This document shows positions 26,879 to 37,272 of a DNA stretch of 64,000 nucleotides, piece by piece. Source of the DNA: Leptolyngbya sp. SIO1E4 (GTDB lineage Bacteria > Cyanobacteriota > Cyanobacteriia > Phormidesmidales > Phormidesmidaceae); assembly GCA_010672825.2 (NCBI GenBank), contig JAAHFU020000001.1:248001-312000 (forward strand), read 5' to 3'. A program made the translations under genes and the position numbers. Positions within the stretch are counted from its first letter, which is position 1; every line of letters starts with the position of its first letter. The notes beneath the pieces were generated by a model. That model was not told where the DNA came from, ran no database searches, and worked only from the letters and a program-made list of their open reading frames with translations.

Positions 26879-28150
26879 CTACATATCCTCATCAAACACG
26901 CTGGCGAAGAAATCGATCGTGTCCTTCAACGCCGCGATGAACACATCAATCTCTTCCCGAGTGTTGTAAAAATACAAGCTGGCCCGCGCCGTAGAATTCA
27001 CCCCCAAAACCCGGTGCAGGGGTTGTGTGCAGTGGTGGCCAGAGCGGATCGCGATGCCCGATTGGTCTAACAGCGTCGAGAGGTCTTGGGCATGGACGCC
27101 ATCTACCGTAAACGTTGCCAGTGCCGCCCGTCCCGAACCGTCGGCATTCGGTTGAGGGCCATAAAGTTTAACCTGGGGAATGGCGTTCAGCTGCTGATAG
27201 AGGTAGGCCGTCAGCTCGTGTTCGTAGCCTGCAATCTTATCTAGCCCGATCGCACTCAGATAGTCCACCGCTGCCCCCAGGGCGATCGCCTCACAAATCG
27301 CTGGGGTTCCCGCTTCAAACTTGTGGGGGAGTTCTGCATAGGTGGAATGATCTAGAAACACATCGGCAATCATTTCACCCCCACCCAAGAAGGGCGGCAT
27401 CGACTCCAACAAATCCAGCTTGCCATAGAGGAATCCAGCCCCCGTCGGGCCACACATCTTGTGTCCGGAGGCCACCAGCCAATCACAGCCTAGTACCTGC
27501 ACATCCAGCGGCATATGAGGTGTGCTCTGGCAGGCATCGATCAGAACCTTGGCACCATAGCGCTTGGCCAGGGCCACAATTTCAGCCACCGGGTTAATGC
27601 AGCCCAGACTGTTAGAGATGTGATTAACGGCAATCAGCTTGGTCTTATCAGAAACCAGCGATCGCAGCTGATCCATATCCAGCTCGTGCGTCTCCGTTAG
27701 CCCCACATGCTTCAACACTGCCCCCGTCCGCTGCGCCACAAACTGCCAGGGAACCAGGTTACTGTGGTGCTCCATCACCGAGAGAATGATTTCATCCCCA
27801 GCTTGTAGCTGGGTCATGCCCCAGGAATAGGCCACCAGATTAATCGCCTCACTGGCATTGCGAGTAAACACAATCTCATCTCGCGATGCCGCCTTCACAA
27901 AGGCTGCCAGCTTGTCCCGCGCTCCCTCATAGGCCTCTGTTGCCCGCGCACTCAGAGTATGAACGCCCCGATGGACATTGGCATTATCCGTTTCGTAATA
28001 GTGCCGAATCGCATCCAATACCGCCTTGGGGGTCTGGGAGGTGGCGGCATTATCGAAATAAACCAGGGGATACCCGTTTACTTCCTGATGCAGAATCGGG
28101 AAGTCAGCACGAACCTTGGCAGCGAGGGTGAGTTCTTGGGCGACAGTCAT
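26879..28150 (-). CDS. sufS: Cysteine desulfurase SufS
   Basis: A 423-residue PLP enzyme that removes sulfur from cysteine for Fe-S cluster assembly. Landmarks: '[20 protein letters not shown]', the PLP lysine in '[12 protein letters not shown]', and the sulfur-accepting cysteine in '[12 protein letters not shown]'. The ATG at 28150 ([10 protein letters not shown]) is chosen over the longer frame to 28186. Last gene of the leftward suf cluster, 55 bp after sufD. Confidence 0.95.
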   Translation of the reverse strand: MTVAQELTLAAKVRADFPILHQEVNGYPLVYFDNAATSQTPKAVLDAIRHYYETDNANVHRGVHTLSARATEAYEGARDKLAAFVKAASRDEIVFTRNASEAINLVAYSWGMTQLQAGDEIILSVMEHHSNLVPWQFVAQRTGAVLKHVGLTETHELDMDQLRSLVSDKTKLIAVNHISNSLGCINPVAEIVALAKRYGAKVLIDACQSTPHMPLDVQVLGCDWLVASGHKMCGPTGAGFLYGKLDLLESMPPFLGGGEMIADVFLDHSTYAELPHKFEAGTPAICEAIALGAAVDYLSAIGLDKIAGYEHELTAYLYQQLNAIPQVKLYGPQPNADGSGRAALATFTVDGVHAQDLSTLLDQSGIAIRSGHHCTQPLHRVLGVNSTARASLYFYNTREEIDVFIAALKDTIDFFASVFDEDM

Positions 28151-28205
28151 GGCGACAGTGGGAAAAACGGGAGAACTGTTGAGCAAGTTAGCAAGAGAGT
28201 GTCGA

Positions 28206-29548
28206 CTACCGTGTCCATTGGGTTACAGTTGCCGTCAGCATTTCTTGCAAAGTGGGAACTGGAATGCGATCGATAATGTCCATCGCAAACCCATAAATCA
28301 ACAGCCGCTGAGCGGCTTCGGCACTAATGCCTCGACTCTGGAGGTAAAATACCTCGTTGGCGTCGAGCTGGCTCACGGTAGCCCCGTGGGCGCACTTGAC
28401 GTTATCGGCCACGATGTCCAGCTCAGGTTTGGTATCCACCCGAGCCTTGCCAGACAACAGCAGGTTGCGGTTGAGCTGGCTGGCATTCGTCATCTGGGCA
28501 TTCTGAGGCACCCAAATTTGGCCGTTGAAGACAGCGTGGGATTGCCCGTCCATAATGCACTTATGGAGCTGCTCAGCAGTTCCGTGCGGGTGGTTAAAGG
28601 CAACGAGGCTGTGGGTATCAGCCAGTTGGGTATCGGCGATCGCCGTTAACCCATACAGCTTTGTATCAGTCTGGGCGCCGGTTTGATACACCTCTAAATT
28701 GTGACGAGAAAGACGTGCGCCCAAGGTCACCGCCGTACTGAGATAGCGGCTACCGCCCCCCTGGGTCACTGTGGTCTTGCCAATGTGGAAGGTTCCAGCC
28801 CCCTCTCGCTGCAGGCGCACGTGGGTCACCTGAGCATTCTCATCGGCCCAAATTTCTGTCACGCTGTTATTAAACTGATCCTGCGTCCCTGGCCCCCAGA
28901 AGTCTTCCACCAGGGTTAAGACACTCCCTGACTCGGCGACCACCAAACACCGGGGACAGGTAATGGTTGGGGTTGCCTGGTCAATCGATAGATAAACGAC
29001 CTGAATCGGTGCCTCAATCACTTGATTCGGAGGTACCCACACAACTGCGGCATCTTGAAAGCCCACAGTATTCAGGGCTGTAAATATCTCATGGCCCCCA
29101 GCCGCCTGGGCAAAGCGGGCCGCTAAAGAGGCTTGCATTGCCCCTGTATCGAGATCAGTGAGGCTACCTACCACCACCCCAGCAGGCAGAGCCTCTACAT
29201 CAGAGAGCGCTGCACTGAACTGGCCATTGACCAAGACTAATCGGGCTCCGGCCTCAGGCATTTGCACCGCTGATAGGGTGCTCGTCTCCACCTCAAGGGA
29301 CGCTGCACTGGCCTCAAAAGGCACTGACAACATGGGGGTTAGATCCGTAAAGCGCCACGCTTCTTGCTTCGTAGACGGAAACGTGTGCTCCTTCAGGAGT
29401 GCCTCGGCTTTTGACCGTACCGCTGGGAAAGTGAGGGGATCAGTCATATTCCCCTGGAGAGTGGCCAGCAGCGTTTTTAAGTAAGCCTCTCTCTGCTCTC
29501 TGCGGCTACCGAGTGTGGGCATGTCTGTGTTAGAAACCTGAATCGCCA

Positions 29549-29549
<1 letters not shown>
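28206..29549 (-). CDS. sufD: Fe-S assembly scaffold protein SufD
   Basis: A 447-residue SufB/SufD-family protein. The C-terminal beta-helix core is recognisable from 'LVALFNHPHG'-like sequence ('[20 protein letters not shown]'), '[20 protein letters not shown]', '[20 protein letters not shown]' and '[20 protein letters not shown]'. SufD pairs with SufB and SufC to build nascent Fe-S clusters. Its ATG overlaps the sufC stop (TAATG), so translation is coupled. Confidence 0.95.
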
Positions 29550-30337
<788 letters not shown>

Positions 30338-30455
30338 GGTTGTCGGGTCTAGCAATCCTAACTACGTCAAACTCTGTGGGTCGATTTTTCTTACAGACAA
30401 GGCATGGGCGATCGCCCGACCTTGCCTGACTTCAATGGTTTCACGCTGACCTTAT

Positions 30456-31892
30456 CTAGCCAACGGTATTCTCTAGTTTCAGGGCCATCAGCTTGTCTGC
30501 CTCAGCCGCAAACTCCATGGGAAGCTCATTGAAGACCTCACGGCAAAACCCGCTGATGATCATTGAGACCGCATCCTCAGGAGAAATCCCCCGCTGGGCA
30601 AAGTAAAACAGCTGATCTTCCCCAATTTTTGAGGTTGAGGCCTCATGCTCAACCTGAGCCGTACTGTTCTGTACCTGAATGTAAGGAAACGTGTTGGCGT
30701 TGGAAGTATCGCCAATCAGCATGGAATCACACTGAGAATAGTTTCGAGCCCCTTCAGCTTTCGGGCCAACCTTCACCAGCCCTCGATAGCTGTTTTTCGA
30801 ATTACCGGCAGAAATACCTTTAGAAACGATTGTGCTGCGGGTGTTTTTGCCAATATGCACCATCTTGGTGCCTGTATCGGCCTGTTGCAGGTTGTTGGTC
30901 AGGGCAACAGAATAAAACTCGCCCACAGAATTGTCTCCCAGCAGCACACAGCTAGGATACTTCCAGGTAATCGCAGACCCCGTTTCTACCTGTGTCCAAG
31001 AAATCTTGGCATTTTTGTGGCAGAGCCCGCGCTTGGTGACAAAGTTGTAGATACCACCTTTGCCATTTTTGTCGCCCGCAAACCAGTTTTGTACCGTCGA
31101 GTACTTGATTTCAGCGTTATCTAGCGCGACCAACTCCACGATCGCCGCATGTAGCTGGTTACTGTCATACATCGGGGCGGTACAGCCTTCCAGGTAGGTA
31201 ACCGAGCTACCCTCTTCGGCTACGATCAGCGTCCGTTCAAACTGCCCTGAGTCCCCATTGTTAATGCGGAAATAGGTGGACAAATCCATCGGACACTTCG
31301 TGTTTTTAGGAATGTAAACGAAGGAGCCGTCGCTAAACACCGCCGAGTTCAAGGCTGCGAAGTAATTGTCTCCCACGGGCACAACGCTGCCCAGATACTT
31401 CTTAACCAGCTCCGGGTACTCTTCCACCGCCTCTGAGATAGAGCAGAAAATGACCCCTTCCTCAGCCAGCTTCTCTTTATAGGTTGTCCCAATGGAAACG
31501 CTGTCGAAAATGGCATCGACGGCAACATTCGCCAATCGCTTCTGTTCCGAGAGGGGCAGCCCTAGCTTTTCAAACGTCTCCAGCAACGCTGGATCAGCCT
31601 CATCCAGGCTATTCAGCTTTTTCTTCTCTTGCTTGGGTGCTGAGTAGTAAACGATGTCTTGATAGTTAATGGGGGGATAAGCCACATTCGGCCAATCCGG
31701 CTCTGTCATGGTCAACCATTTACGGTAAGCCTTGAGACGAAACTCCAACATGAAGTCTGGCTCATTCTTTTTAGCCGAAATCAAGCGAATCGTTTCTTCG
31801 CTGAGTCCACGAGGAATAGTGTCAGCTTCAATCTCAGTTTTGAAACCGTACTTATAAGGTTGGCTAACGAGGGTCTGAACAGAAGAAGACAT
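30456..31892 (-). CDS. sufB: Fe-S assembly scaffold protein SufB
   Basis: A 478-residue scaffold of the SufBCD complex on which clusters form. Family sequences include '[20 protein letters not shown]', '[20 protein letters not shown]', '[20 protein letters not shown]', '[20 protein letters not shown]' and '[20 protein letters not shown]'. The length is standard for cyanobacterial SufB. First suf gene after ftrC, 95 bp downstream of it. Confidence 0.97.
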   Translation of the reverse strand: MSSSVQTLVSQPYKYGFKTEIEADTIPRGLSEETIRLISAKKNEPDFMLEFRLKAYRKWLTMTEPDWPNVAYPPINYQDIVYYSAPKQEKKKLNSLDEADPALLETFEKLGLPLSEQKRLANVAVDAIFDSVSIGTTYKEKLAEEGVIFCSISEAVEEYPELVKKYLGSVVPVGDNYFAALNSAVFSDGSFVYIPKNTKCPMDLSTYFRINNGDSGQFERTLIVAEEGSSVTYLEGCTAPMYDSNQLHAAIVELVALDNAEIKYSTVQNWFAGDKNGKGGIYNFVTKRGLCHKNAKISWTQVETGSAITWKYPSCVLLGDNSVGEFYSVALTNNLQQADTGTKMVHIGKNTRSTIVSKGISAGNSKNSYRGLVKVGPKAEGARNYSQCDSMLIGDTSNANTFPYIQVQNSTAQVEHEASTSKIGEDQLFYFAQRGISPEDAVSMIISGFCREVFNELPMEFAAEADKLMALKLENTVG

Positions 31893-31987
31893 AGGACGTA
31901 GAAGGGTAATATCTACAACGAACAGGGGTCAATAAACTCAGCTAAAGAGGCATCACCAGGGTTGCCCTTGCACCAGGTGCTGAACGC

Positions 31988-32347
31988 CTAGTACTGATTC
32001 GTAGTGGTGCGAATCTCTTCAAAAGAGATTTCTTGCTTGTCCCCAGCAAAGGGGTTGTCATCAGTCAAAAACAGCATGCAGTGACATTCATGGCGTTCTT
32101 GCATGGGCACACAGGGGCAATTCCAGTAGGTCGCCTTGGCCTCTGCCTCCTTATCTTCATAGTGGCGGCAAGGGCAGAGTGGCGCACCCAGATCATCTTT
32201 GTGTTTCGCCAACCCCTCCAGCACCACCGCTGTTACGCCCAGATCTGCACAAAAGTACGTGCCTGTGCGCTTCGCATAGCTCTGTGCGAAGTTACGCATC
32301 AGCTCTAAATTCTTTTCCGTTGCCTGATTATTCGTGTTGTCGCTCAT
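31988..32347 (-). CDS. ftrC: Ferredoxin:thioredoxin reductase, catalytic (beta) subunit
   Basis: A 119-residue subunit that passes electrons from ferredoxin through a 4Fe-4S cluster and an active-site disulfide to thioredoxin. The cysteine motifs are all present: 'YFCADLG', 'APLCPCRHYEDKE', 'YWNCPCVPMQERHECHCMLF' (C-P-C, C-P-C and C-H-C). It needs the separate alpha subunit, not in the window. Here it is the first gene of the leftward suf run, directly next to the SufR operators, so it may share SufR control; its own Fe-S cluster makes that sensible. Confidence 0.96.
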   Translation of the reverse strand: MSDNTNNQATEKNLELMRNFAQSYAKRTGTYFCADLGVTAVVLEGLAKHKDDLGAPLCPCRHYEDKEAEAKATYWNCPCVPMQERHECHCMLFLTDDNPFAGDKQEISFEEIRTTTNQY

Positions 32348-32398
32348 CGGAATCTCTAGATGGAGTGGCGTGTTAACCTGACAATTCTATAATTAAAA

Positions 32399-32412
32399 CA
32401 ACCTCTAGGTTG
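32399..32412. promoter_or_regulatory. SufR operator 1 (CAAC-N6-GTTG)
   Basis: caacctctaggttg matches the CAAC-N6-GTTG inverted repeat bound by SufR in Synechocystis. It lies just beside a TATAAT-like sequence at 32388-32393 in the ftrC/suf-sufR divergent promoter. Confidence 0.8.
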
Positions 32413-32439
32413 CTCAACTTAATTTCCAGGGTACTTTAG

Positions 32440-32453
32440 CAACACTCATGTTG
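32440..32453. promoter_or_regulatory. SufR operator 2 (CAAC-N6-GTTG)
   Basis: caacactcatgttg, 41 bp from operator 1 start to start. Its flank actttagcaac (32433-32443) is mirrored by gttgctaaagt at 32475-32485, so operators 2 and 3 form one larger palindrome. Confidence 0.8.
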
Positions 32454-32464
32454 TCAAAGTAAGT

Positions 32465-32478
32465 CAACAAAAATGTTG
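32465..32478. promoter_or_regulatory. SufR operator 3 (CAAC-N6-GTTG)
   Basis: caacaaaaatgttg, 25 bp from operator 2 start to start. Third perfect match to the SufR half-sites within 80 bp. Confidence 0.8.
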
Positions 32479-32656
32479 CTAAAGTCTATAAGGAACTCCT
32501 GGACACCTCTGCAGGTAAGTCCTGTATAGGTTAAGGCAATGAGTCGCTTAAAGCGACATGAAGTGGTATCAGGGGTTTATCCCAGGCTTACAGGTTTGAA
32601 TAAAGCCAGGTTTAGGATGATTTCGCGAGTAACTTTATGGGTCTGTCGGCGTTGAC

Positions 32657-33343
32657 ATGGTTTCTAATATGACTTCTCTACAGCCGCCCTCCACTAAGGA
32701 CGACATTCTGCAGTACCTGTTGAAGCAGGGAGAAGCCAGTGCTCAAGCGTTGGCAGAGTCCTTTGGTCTCAGTGCGCAGGCGATTCGGCGACACTTAAAA
32801 GATTTAAGCGCCGAAGAATTGATTGAACATCGGGCTGTCCAAGAAGGGATGGGACGCCCCAATTATCTGTATCGGTTAAGCCAGAAAGGACGCGATCGCT
32901 TCCCGGCGCAATATGACGAGTTCGCCATTTCTTTGCTAGACACGCTGACTGAAACCGTCGGTAAAGATCAGGTGCGCACCATTCTCCAAAAACAGTGGCA
33001 GCGTAAAGCTGCAGAATATTGTGAGCGGGTGGGAAACGGTGCGATCGCTGAGCGGGTTGATCGCCTAGTGAAGCTACGGCAGGCCGAAGGCTACATGGCT
33101 GAATGGCACCAGGTTGAGCCAGAAGCCAACACGTGTCAAAGTGGCCCTTGTTACATCATTACGGAATATAACTGCGCGATTTCCCAAATTGCAGAATCTT
33201 TTCCCAGCGTGTGCGGACATGAGCTAGAAATGTTTCAAATGGCCCTGCCCGACTGCTCTGTGAAGCGCACTCACTGGCTCGCCCAGGGCGAACATCGATG
33301 TGGGTATTTGGTGCAGGCCCAGCAGGGAGCAGGAGACAGTTAA
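32657..33343 (+). CDS. sufR: SufR, Fe-S-sensing repressor of the suf operon
   Basis: A 228-residue DeoR-like winged-helix regulator. The N-terminal HTH reads 'LKQGEASAQALAESFGLSAQ', 'AIRRHLKDLSAEELIEHR'; the C-terminal part has the cluster-binding cysteines 'TEYNCAISQIAESFPSVCGH' and 'ALPDCSVKRTHWLAQGEHRC'. In Synechocystis SufR represses sufBCDS when its Fe-S clusters are intact. It is divergent from ftrC-sufBCDS with three CAAC-N6-GTTG sites between, the expected arrangement. A second ATG four codons in is an alternative start. Confidence 0.95.
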   Translation: MVSNMTSLQPPSTKDDILQYLLKQGEASAQALAESFGLSAQAIRRHLKDLSAEELIEHRAVQEGMGRPNYLYRLSQKGRDRFPAQYDEFAISLLDTLTETVGKDQVRTILQKQWQRKAAEYCERVGNGAIAERVDRLVKLRQAEGYMAEWHQVEPEANTCQSGPCYIITEYNCAISQIAESFPSVCGHELEMFQMALPDCSVKRTHWLAQGEHRCGYLVQAQQGAGDS

Positions 33344-33645
33344 CCGATAGCGATCAGCCATAGAATCATCAGCCATACAGCGTTTCTGAATCCAGTGAGG
33401 TACACAGATCTACCTAGAACCCTTGATCTCAGGAAATCAGCTGTACCTCACCTAGAGAGGAAATGCTGTAGAAATCAGAAGAGAGCTAAGGGGAAAATTC
33501 GAGGTCACTGGGTCACCGACAACCCGGCTGCCTCCTGAGCATTCATCCTCCATTCTCAAATGGCCGGACTTCTGGCTTCTGTCCTTTGCCTTACGTCCTC
33601 TGCCTTTTACCTTCTGCTCTAAAAAAGTCAAACCGACGTTCAACC
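33344..33645. repeat. Gap with a degenerate pyrimidine-rich repeat
   Basis: About 300 bp. At roughly 33560-33622 there is a degenerate cttctg/cctttgcc/ccttttacc array related to the one at 8683. It overlaps the in-frame extension of the following gene, which argues for the internal ATG at 33646. An inexact inverted repeat (gtacacagatctacc...gtacctcacc) lies near 33400-33450. Confidence 0.5.
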
Positions 33646-33999
33646 ATGCTTGATCAATCCATCCAATTTCTAACGCCAGAAGAATCTGCTGAAGTCGACA
33701 AGGCACTCTTAACATCCCCCGAAAAGTTCTTGGCCCGACTCACGATTTCGACGAGCAAGCTGCTGCAGGCGATCGCCCAAGATTTGGACACTGCGGTTGA
33801 AGCCTTGACACCCCAGCAGATCATCGCCTGGTTTGAAGCTGACTCTAAGCGCAAGCAAGAAGAAGGGGTCAACGCCTCTGTGTTGAAATGGGAGGCCGCC
33901 GATCTGGACACCCTGACAAAGGAGAAGGATGCCGAGTCGGTCCGACAGGCCCAGAACTTAAATTTTCCTAACTTAAATTTTCCTAGCGAGACAAACTAG
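33646..33999 (+). CDS. Small conserved-looking protein, unknown function
   Basis: A 117-residue acidic helical protein beginning MLDQSIQFLTPEESAEVDKA. No known motif was recognised. The C-terminus carries a short tandem duplication (NLNFPNLNFP), encoded by a directly repeated 15-bp unit at 33957-33986. The frame continues upstream to 33586 through the pyrimidine-rich repeat, which is unlikely to be translated. Confidence 0.7.
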   Translation: MLDQSIQFLTPEESAEVDKALLTSPEKFLARLTISTSKLLQAIAQDLDTAVEALTPQQIIAWFEADSKRKQEEGVNASVLKWEAADLDTLTKEKDAESVRQAQNLNFPNLNFPSETN

Positions 34000-34235
34000 A
34001 AACTCTGCTCGCTGTGCCAACGTGTATAGGGAACCATGTGCTAAGACTAGAGGCAGATAACCACCCACTGTTGTCTGTCAGGGAGCCTTAAATCGCCCAT
34101 GAAACTGTAAGGAACGTTGGTAGGATTCTGAATCTACACCAATGTCTGCCTGGGAAACGTTATCGTGGCTATTTAAGGGGTCTTTCTGGGGAATTACCTC
34201 AACATTGAAACCACGTTGGAAGGAAATGCAGAGTC
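34000..34235. other. Gap upstream of vipp1, possible structured leader
   Basis: 236 bp with no ORF. The strings ggcagata (about 34051) and tgtctgcc (about 34144) can pair with one G-U, and ccaacgt/acgttgg pairs also occur, so a folded leader or small RNA is possible. It was not recognised as a known RNA family. The ribosome site ggaaggaaa precedes the vipp1 ATG. Confidence 0.25.
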
Positions 34236-35006
34236 ATGGGGTTGTTTGATCGAGTCAGCCGAGTCATTCGCTCTAACCTGAACGCCGCTGTAAGTAGTGC
34301 TGAAGATCCAGAGAAGATTTTGGATCAGGCCATCATTGATATGCAGGAAGACCTGGTGCAGATGCGTCAGGCAGTGGCTAAGGCGATCGCATCTCAAAAA
34401 CGCGTTCAACAGCAATATGAGCGGGCGCAGTCAGAATCCAATACCTGGCAGCAGAGAGCACAGCTTGCGCTACAAAAAGGGGATGAGAATTTAGCGCGGG
34501 AAGCACTCACCCGCAAAAAAACTCAGAGTGAAACCGCCAATGCCCTAAAAGCTCAGCTAGACACCCAACAGGCACAGGTTGATCAGCTTAAGAAGAGCCT
34601 GATTGGCCTGGAGAGCAAAATCTCTGAAGCCAAGACCAAGAAAGACATGCTCAAGGCTCGTGCCAGCGCAGCTAAAGCCAATGAGCAGCTACAGAGCACC
34701 ATGAGCTCAATGAATACCAGCAGCGCCATGGGTGCCTTTGAGCGCATGGAAGAGAAAGTCATGATGATGGAAGCCAAGTCCCAGGCAGCAGCCGAACTGG
34801 CAGGCGCTGATTTAGAAAGCCAGTTTGCCGCCTTAGAAGCCGGCGGTGATGTGGATGCTGAGTTGGCAGCGATGAAGGCTCAACTGTCAGGTGCACCGGC
34901 AGATCAAGGGCAACTCCCGGCGGCTGACGAGCCTGTGGCTGCCCCCAAAGATGCTGAGGTGGATGCTGAGCTAGAAGCTCTGAAGACCCAACTCGATCAG
35001 CTTTAG
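34236..35006 (+). CDS. vipp1: VIPP1/PspA (ESCRT-III-like) membrane-remodelling protein
   Basis: A 256-residue, almost entirely helical protein. Helix alpha0 'MGLFDRVSRVIRSNLNAAVS' binds membranes, followed by the long PspA/IM30 hairpin ('EDPEKILDQAIIDMQEDLVQ' to 'GAFERMEEKVMMMEAK'). After the PspA core there is a linker rich in Ala, Pro and Asp and a final helix 'DAEVDAELEALKTQLDQL', the extension that distinguishes VIPP1 from PspA. VIPP1 forms rings and rods that maintain thylakoid and plasma membranes. A HIP1-containing terminator follows. Confidence 0.88.
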   Translation: MGLFDRVSRVIRSNLNAAVSSAEDPEKILDQAIIDMQEDLVQMRQAVAKAIASQKRVQQQYERAQSESNTWQQRAQLALQKGDENLAREALTRKKTQSETANALKAQLDTQQAQVDQLKKSLIGLESKISEAKTKKDMLKARASAAKANEQLQSTMSSMNTSSAMGAFERMEEKVMMMEAKSQAAAELAGADLESQFAALEAGGDVDAELAAMKAQLSGAPADQGQLPAADEPVAAPKDAEVDAELEALKTQLDQL

Positions 35007-35083
35007 AGCCGCTCTCAAGCAGCGCTCTCAAGCAGCGCTAACTCTGTATTAATGACGGTAACCATGGCCTGACGCTGTCGGCG

Positions 35084-35114
35084 AACAGGGCGATCGCACG
35101 ATCGCCCTGTTTTG
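35084..35114 (+). terminator. Terminator after vipp1
   Basis: A 13-bp stem (aacagggcgatcg/cgatcgccctgtt) with a 2-base loop is followed by ttt. HIP1-like gcgatcg sequence forms part of each arm. Confidence 0.7.
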
Positions 35115-35210
35115 ATTTGTAACCCTTAAAAAAGATGCGGCCACCAGGGCGCGATCAGCCTGCAAAAGCTGCGATAAGGTGGAATATGCCACCGTCACGC
35201 TTCATTTCCT

Positions 35211-36383
35211 ATGGACTTTGCTGATCGCCTCAAGCCTTTACAGACGAATGTCTTTGCCGACATGGATCGGGCCAAAGCCAATGCGTTGAAATCAGGCCAA
35301 TCGATTATTGATCTATCTCTGGGCTCTTCTGACCTGCCCACAGCACCTCACGTGCTAGACGCGATCGCAGAGGCCCTGCCAGATACCCGCACCCACGGCT
35401 ATTCCCTCTTCCACAGCACCTTGCCCTTCCGTCAAACCGCAGCCGCCTGGTACACGCAAAAATTTGGCGTCCCGGTTGATCCAGATACCGAAGTGCTGCT
35501 CTTGATTGGCTCCCAAGAAGGAACCGCTCACCTACCGCTGGCGCTTCTGAATCCAGGGGATTTTGCGTTGCTGACCGATCCGGGCTACCCTTCCCATGCC
35601 GGGGGCGTACACCTGGCAAGTGGGCAAATCTATACGATGCCGCTGCAGGCAGAGCATGGCTTTTTGCCCCAGTTTGCCAACATTCCAGATGCGGTTCTTG
35701 CCCAAGCACGGATGATGGTGCTCAGCTACCCCCACAATCCAACCACTGCCTATGCGCCACCATCCTTCTGGGCAGAAGCCGTCGCCTTTTGCAAAGCCCA
35801 CACCCTGGCCTTAGTGCATGACTTCCCCTATGGCGATGTCACTTACACCGGCGAACCCGCCCCTTCTGTGCTGCAGGCTGATCGAGAAAAGGCTGTCTCC
35901 ATTGAGTTTTTCTCGATGTCCAAGTCTTACAACATGGGAGGGTTTCGAGTCGGCTATGCGATCGGGAATGCCGACCTGATTGCAGCCCTGCGCCAGATCA
36001 AAGCGATCGTCGACTTCAACCAATATCCTGGTATTGTTCGAGGCGCCATGGCTGCACTCTCTGGCCCCCAAGACGGGGTCGAGAAAACCGTCGCCACATT
36101 TCGCCAGCGCCGCGACACCTTTGTCGCCGCCATGGCCCGTATCGGCTGGGAAATTCCCAAGCCGAATGCCACGCAATACCTTTGGATTAAACTCCCAGAC
36201 CCTTGGGCACAAGACTCGATTAACTTCTGTGTCAAGCTTGTCGAAGCGACTGGAGTTGCCCTTGCCCCTGGTCGCGGCTTTGGCAAACACGGCGAAGGCT
36301 ATGTCCGCATTGCCCTCGTCCAGTCTCCTGAGGTTTTAGAAGCAGCCGTACAAAAGATTGACGGATTCCTTAAATCAGCGTGA
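35211..36383 (+). CDS. PLP aminotransferase, LL-diaminopimelate aminotransferase-like
   Basis: A 390-residue fold-type I aminotransferase. Active-site features: 'GSQEGTAHLPLALLNPGD', 'LLTDPGYPSH', the Asn of 'LSYPHNPTTAYAP', 'VHDFPYGDVTY', and the PLP lysine in 'FFSMSKSYNMGGFRVG'; the carboxylate-binding Arg is in 'GYVRIALVQS'. The sequence resembles the LL-DAP/aspartate-type aminotransferase branch, so it may act in lysine synthesis or on another amino acid. Exact specificity is not assigned. It is a single gene between the vipp1 terminator and the convergent SDR gene. Confidence 0.85.
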   Translation: MDFADRLKPLQTNVFADMDRAKANALKSGQSIIDLSLGSSDLPTAPHVLDAIAEALPDTRTHGYSLFHSTLPFRQTAAAWYTQKFGVPVDPDTEVLLLIGSQEGTAHLPLALLNPGDFALLTDPGYPSHAGGVHLASGQIYTMPLQAEHGFLPQFANIPDAVLAQARMMVLSYPHNPTTAYAPPSFWAEAVAFCKAHTLALVHDFPYGDVTYTGEPAPSVLQADREKAVSIEFFSMSKSYNMGGFRVGYAIGNADLIAALRQIKAIVDFNQYPGIVRGAMAALSGPQDGVEKTVATFRQRRDTFVAAMARIGWEIPKPNATQYLWIKLPDPWAQDSINFCVKLVEATGVALAPGRGFGKHGEGYVRIALVQSPEVLEAAVQKIDGFLKSA

Positions 36384-36404
36384 TGAAACTCCTCGGTTGC
36401 CCAG

Positions 36405-36465
36405 GCTCCAAACCCTAGACCCTGTCTTGACCCAGATGTCCCGGGCTCAACTGAGCAAGGTTATA
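36405..36465 (+). repeat. 96-bp dispersed repeat, copy E (5'-truncated)
   Basis: Contains the distal two thirds of the element: gctccaaaccctagaccctg followed by a tcttgacccagatgt segment and ending aaggttata. It spans the 3' end of the convergent SDR gene and supplies its last codons and stop. Confidence 0.75.
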
Positions 36466-37272
36466 GAAAACTTTTTTCATCCGCAGGGTTTTCTCCACAC
36501 GGGGGGCAGGTGTTGACCATTGCACAATGCGTTCTAGCAGATTGGGGGCCAACCGGCCACACCATACGGCTAGATGTGTCTGCCACCCCACCAAAATTTC
36601 GGGTGTGCCCCAGCGCAGCCCTTTTACCAGGGCTTGGGCAACCTGCTCAGGGGTCATGGGGTGCACCCAGCGGAACCAGCGAAAATCTCGCACCATGTCG
36701 GTATCAGTCAGGGATGGAAGCAGCGCCATTACCCGAACGTTGTAAGGAGCCAGTTCACCTCGCAGCGCCTGGCTGAAGCCAAGAATTGCAAACTTAGTTG
36801 CAGAGTAGGTGGCCATGCTAGGAGCCGCCACTTTACCCATCAGGCTAGAGACATTAATGATATGACCTCGTTGATAGACCGCCATGCGCCGGGCAATCAG
36901 GCGCGTCACGGTATACAACCCAATCAGATTGGTGTCAATTTCCGATCGCACATGGGGCAGGTGCGACTGTAAGAACGGAACCTGGTGGGAAACCCCAGCA
37001 CAGTTGATCAATAGGTCAATGGGGCCATCAGTACGCCATGCCTGAGCAACGGCAACACTCACCTCAATCGGTTGAGTCAGATCTAGAGGCAGCACGACAG
37101 CCCGGACACCGAGCCTTTCCACTTCAGCGGCCACTTCAGCCAGCCGTTCAGCGTTACGCGCCACCAGAATTAAACATTCCAGCTTTTGCTTGGCAAATTC
37201 CAATGCGATCGCACGCCCAATGCCACGGGATGCTCCCGTAATCAAGGCGGTTTTTCCTTGCAGATTCATCAT
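36415..37272 (-). CDS. Short-chain dehydrogenase/reductase (SDR)
   Basis: A 285-residue classical SDR. Cofactor loop 'KTALITGASRGIGRAIALEF', 'LLINCAGVSH' (N-x-A-G), catalytic Ser in 'HIINVSSLMGKVAAPSMA' and Y-x-x-x-K in 'TYSATKFAILGFSQAL'. Arg at the end of the second strand ('LVARNAERL') favours NADP(H). The substrate is unknown. GGAGG lies six bases before the first ATG. The last ~10 residues (SPGHLGQDRV) are encoded inside a truncated copy of the dispersed repeat, so the C-terminus was altered by that insertion. Confidence 0.9.
   Translation of the reverse strand: MMNLQGKTALITGASRGIGRAIALEFAKQKLECLILVARNAERLAEVAAEVERLGVRAVVLPLDLTQPIEVSVAVAQAWRTDGPIDLLINCAGVSHQVPFLQSHLPHVRSEIDTNLIGLYTVTRLIARRMAVYQRGHIINVSSLMGKVAAPSMATYSATKFAILGFSQALRGELAPYNVRVMALLPSLTDTDMVRDFRWFRWVHPMTPEQVAQALVKGLRWGTPEILVGWQTHLAVWCGRLAPNLLERIVQWSTPAPRVEKTLRMKKVFYNLAQLSPGHLGQDRV

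Noticed and set aside
34000-34235. Possible 6S-type or other small RNA upstream of vipp1
   Set aside because: Some pairing between ends is visible, but no known RNA signature was recognised, so it is only noted as a gap feature.
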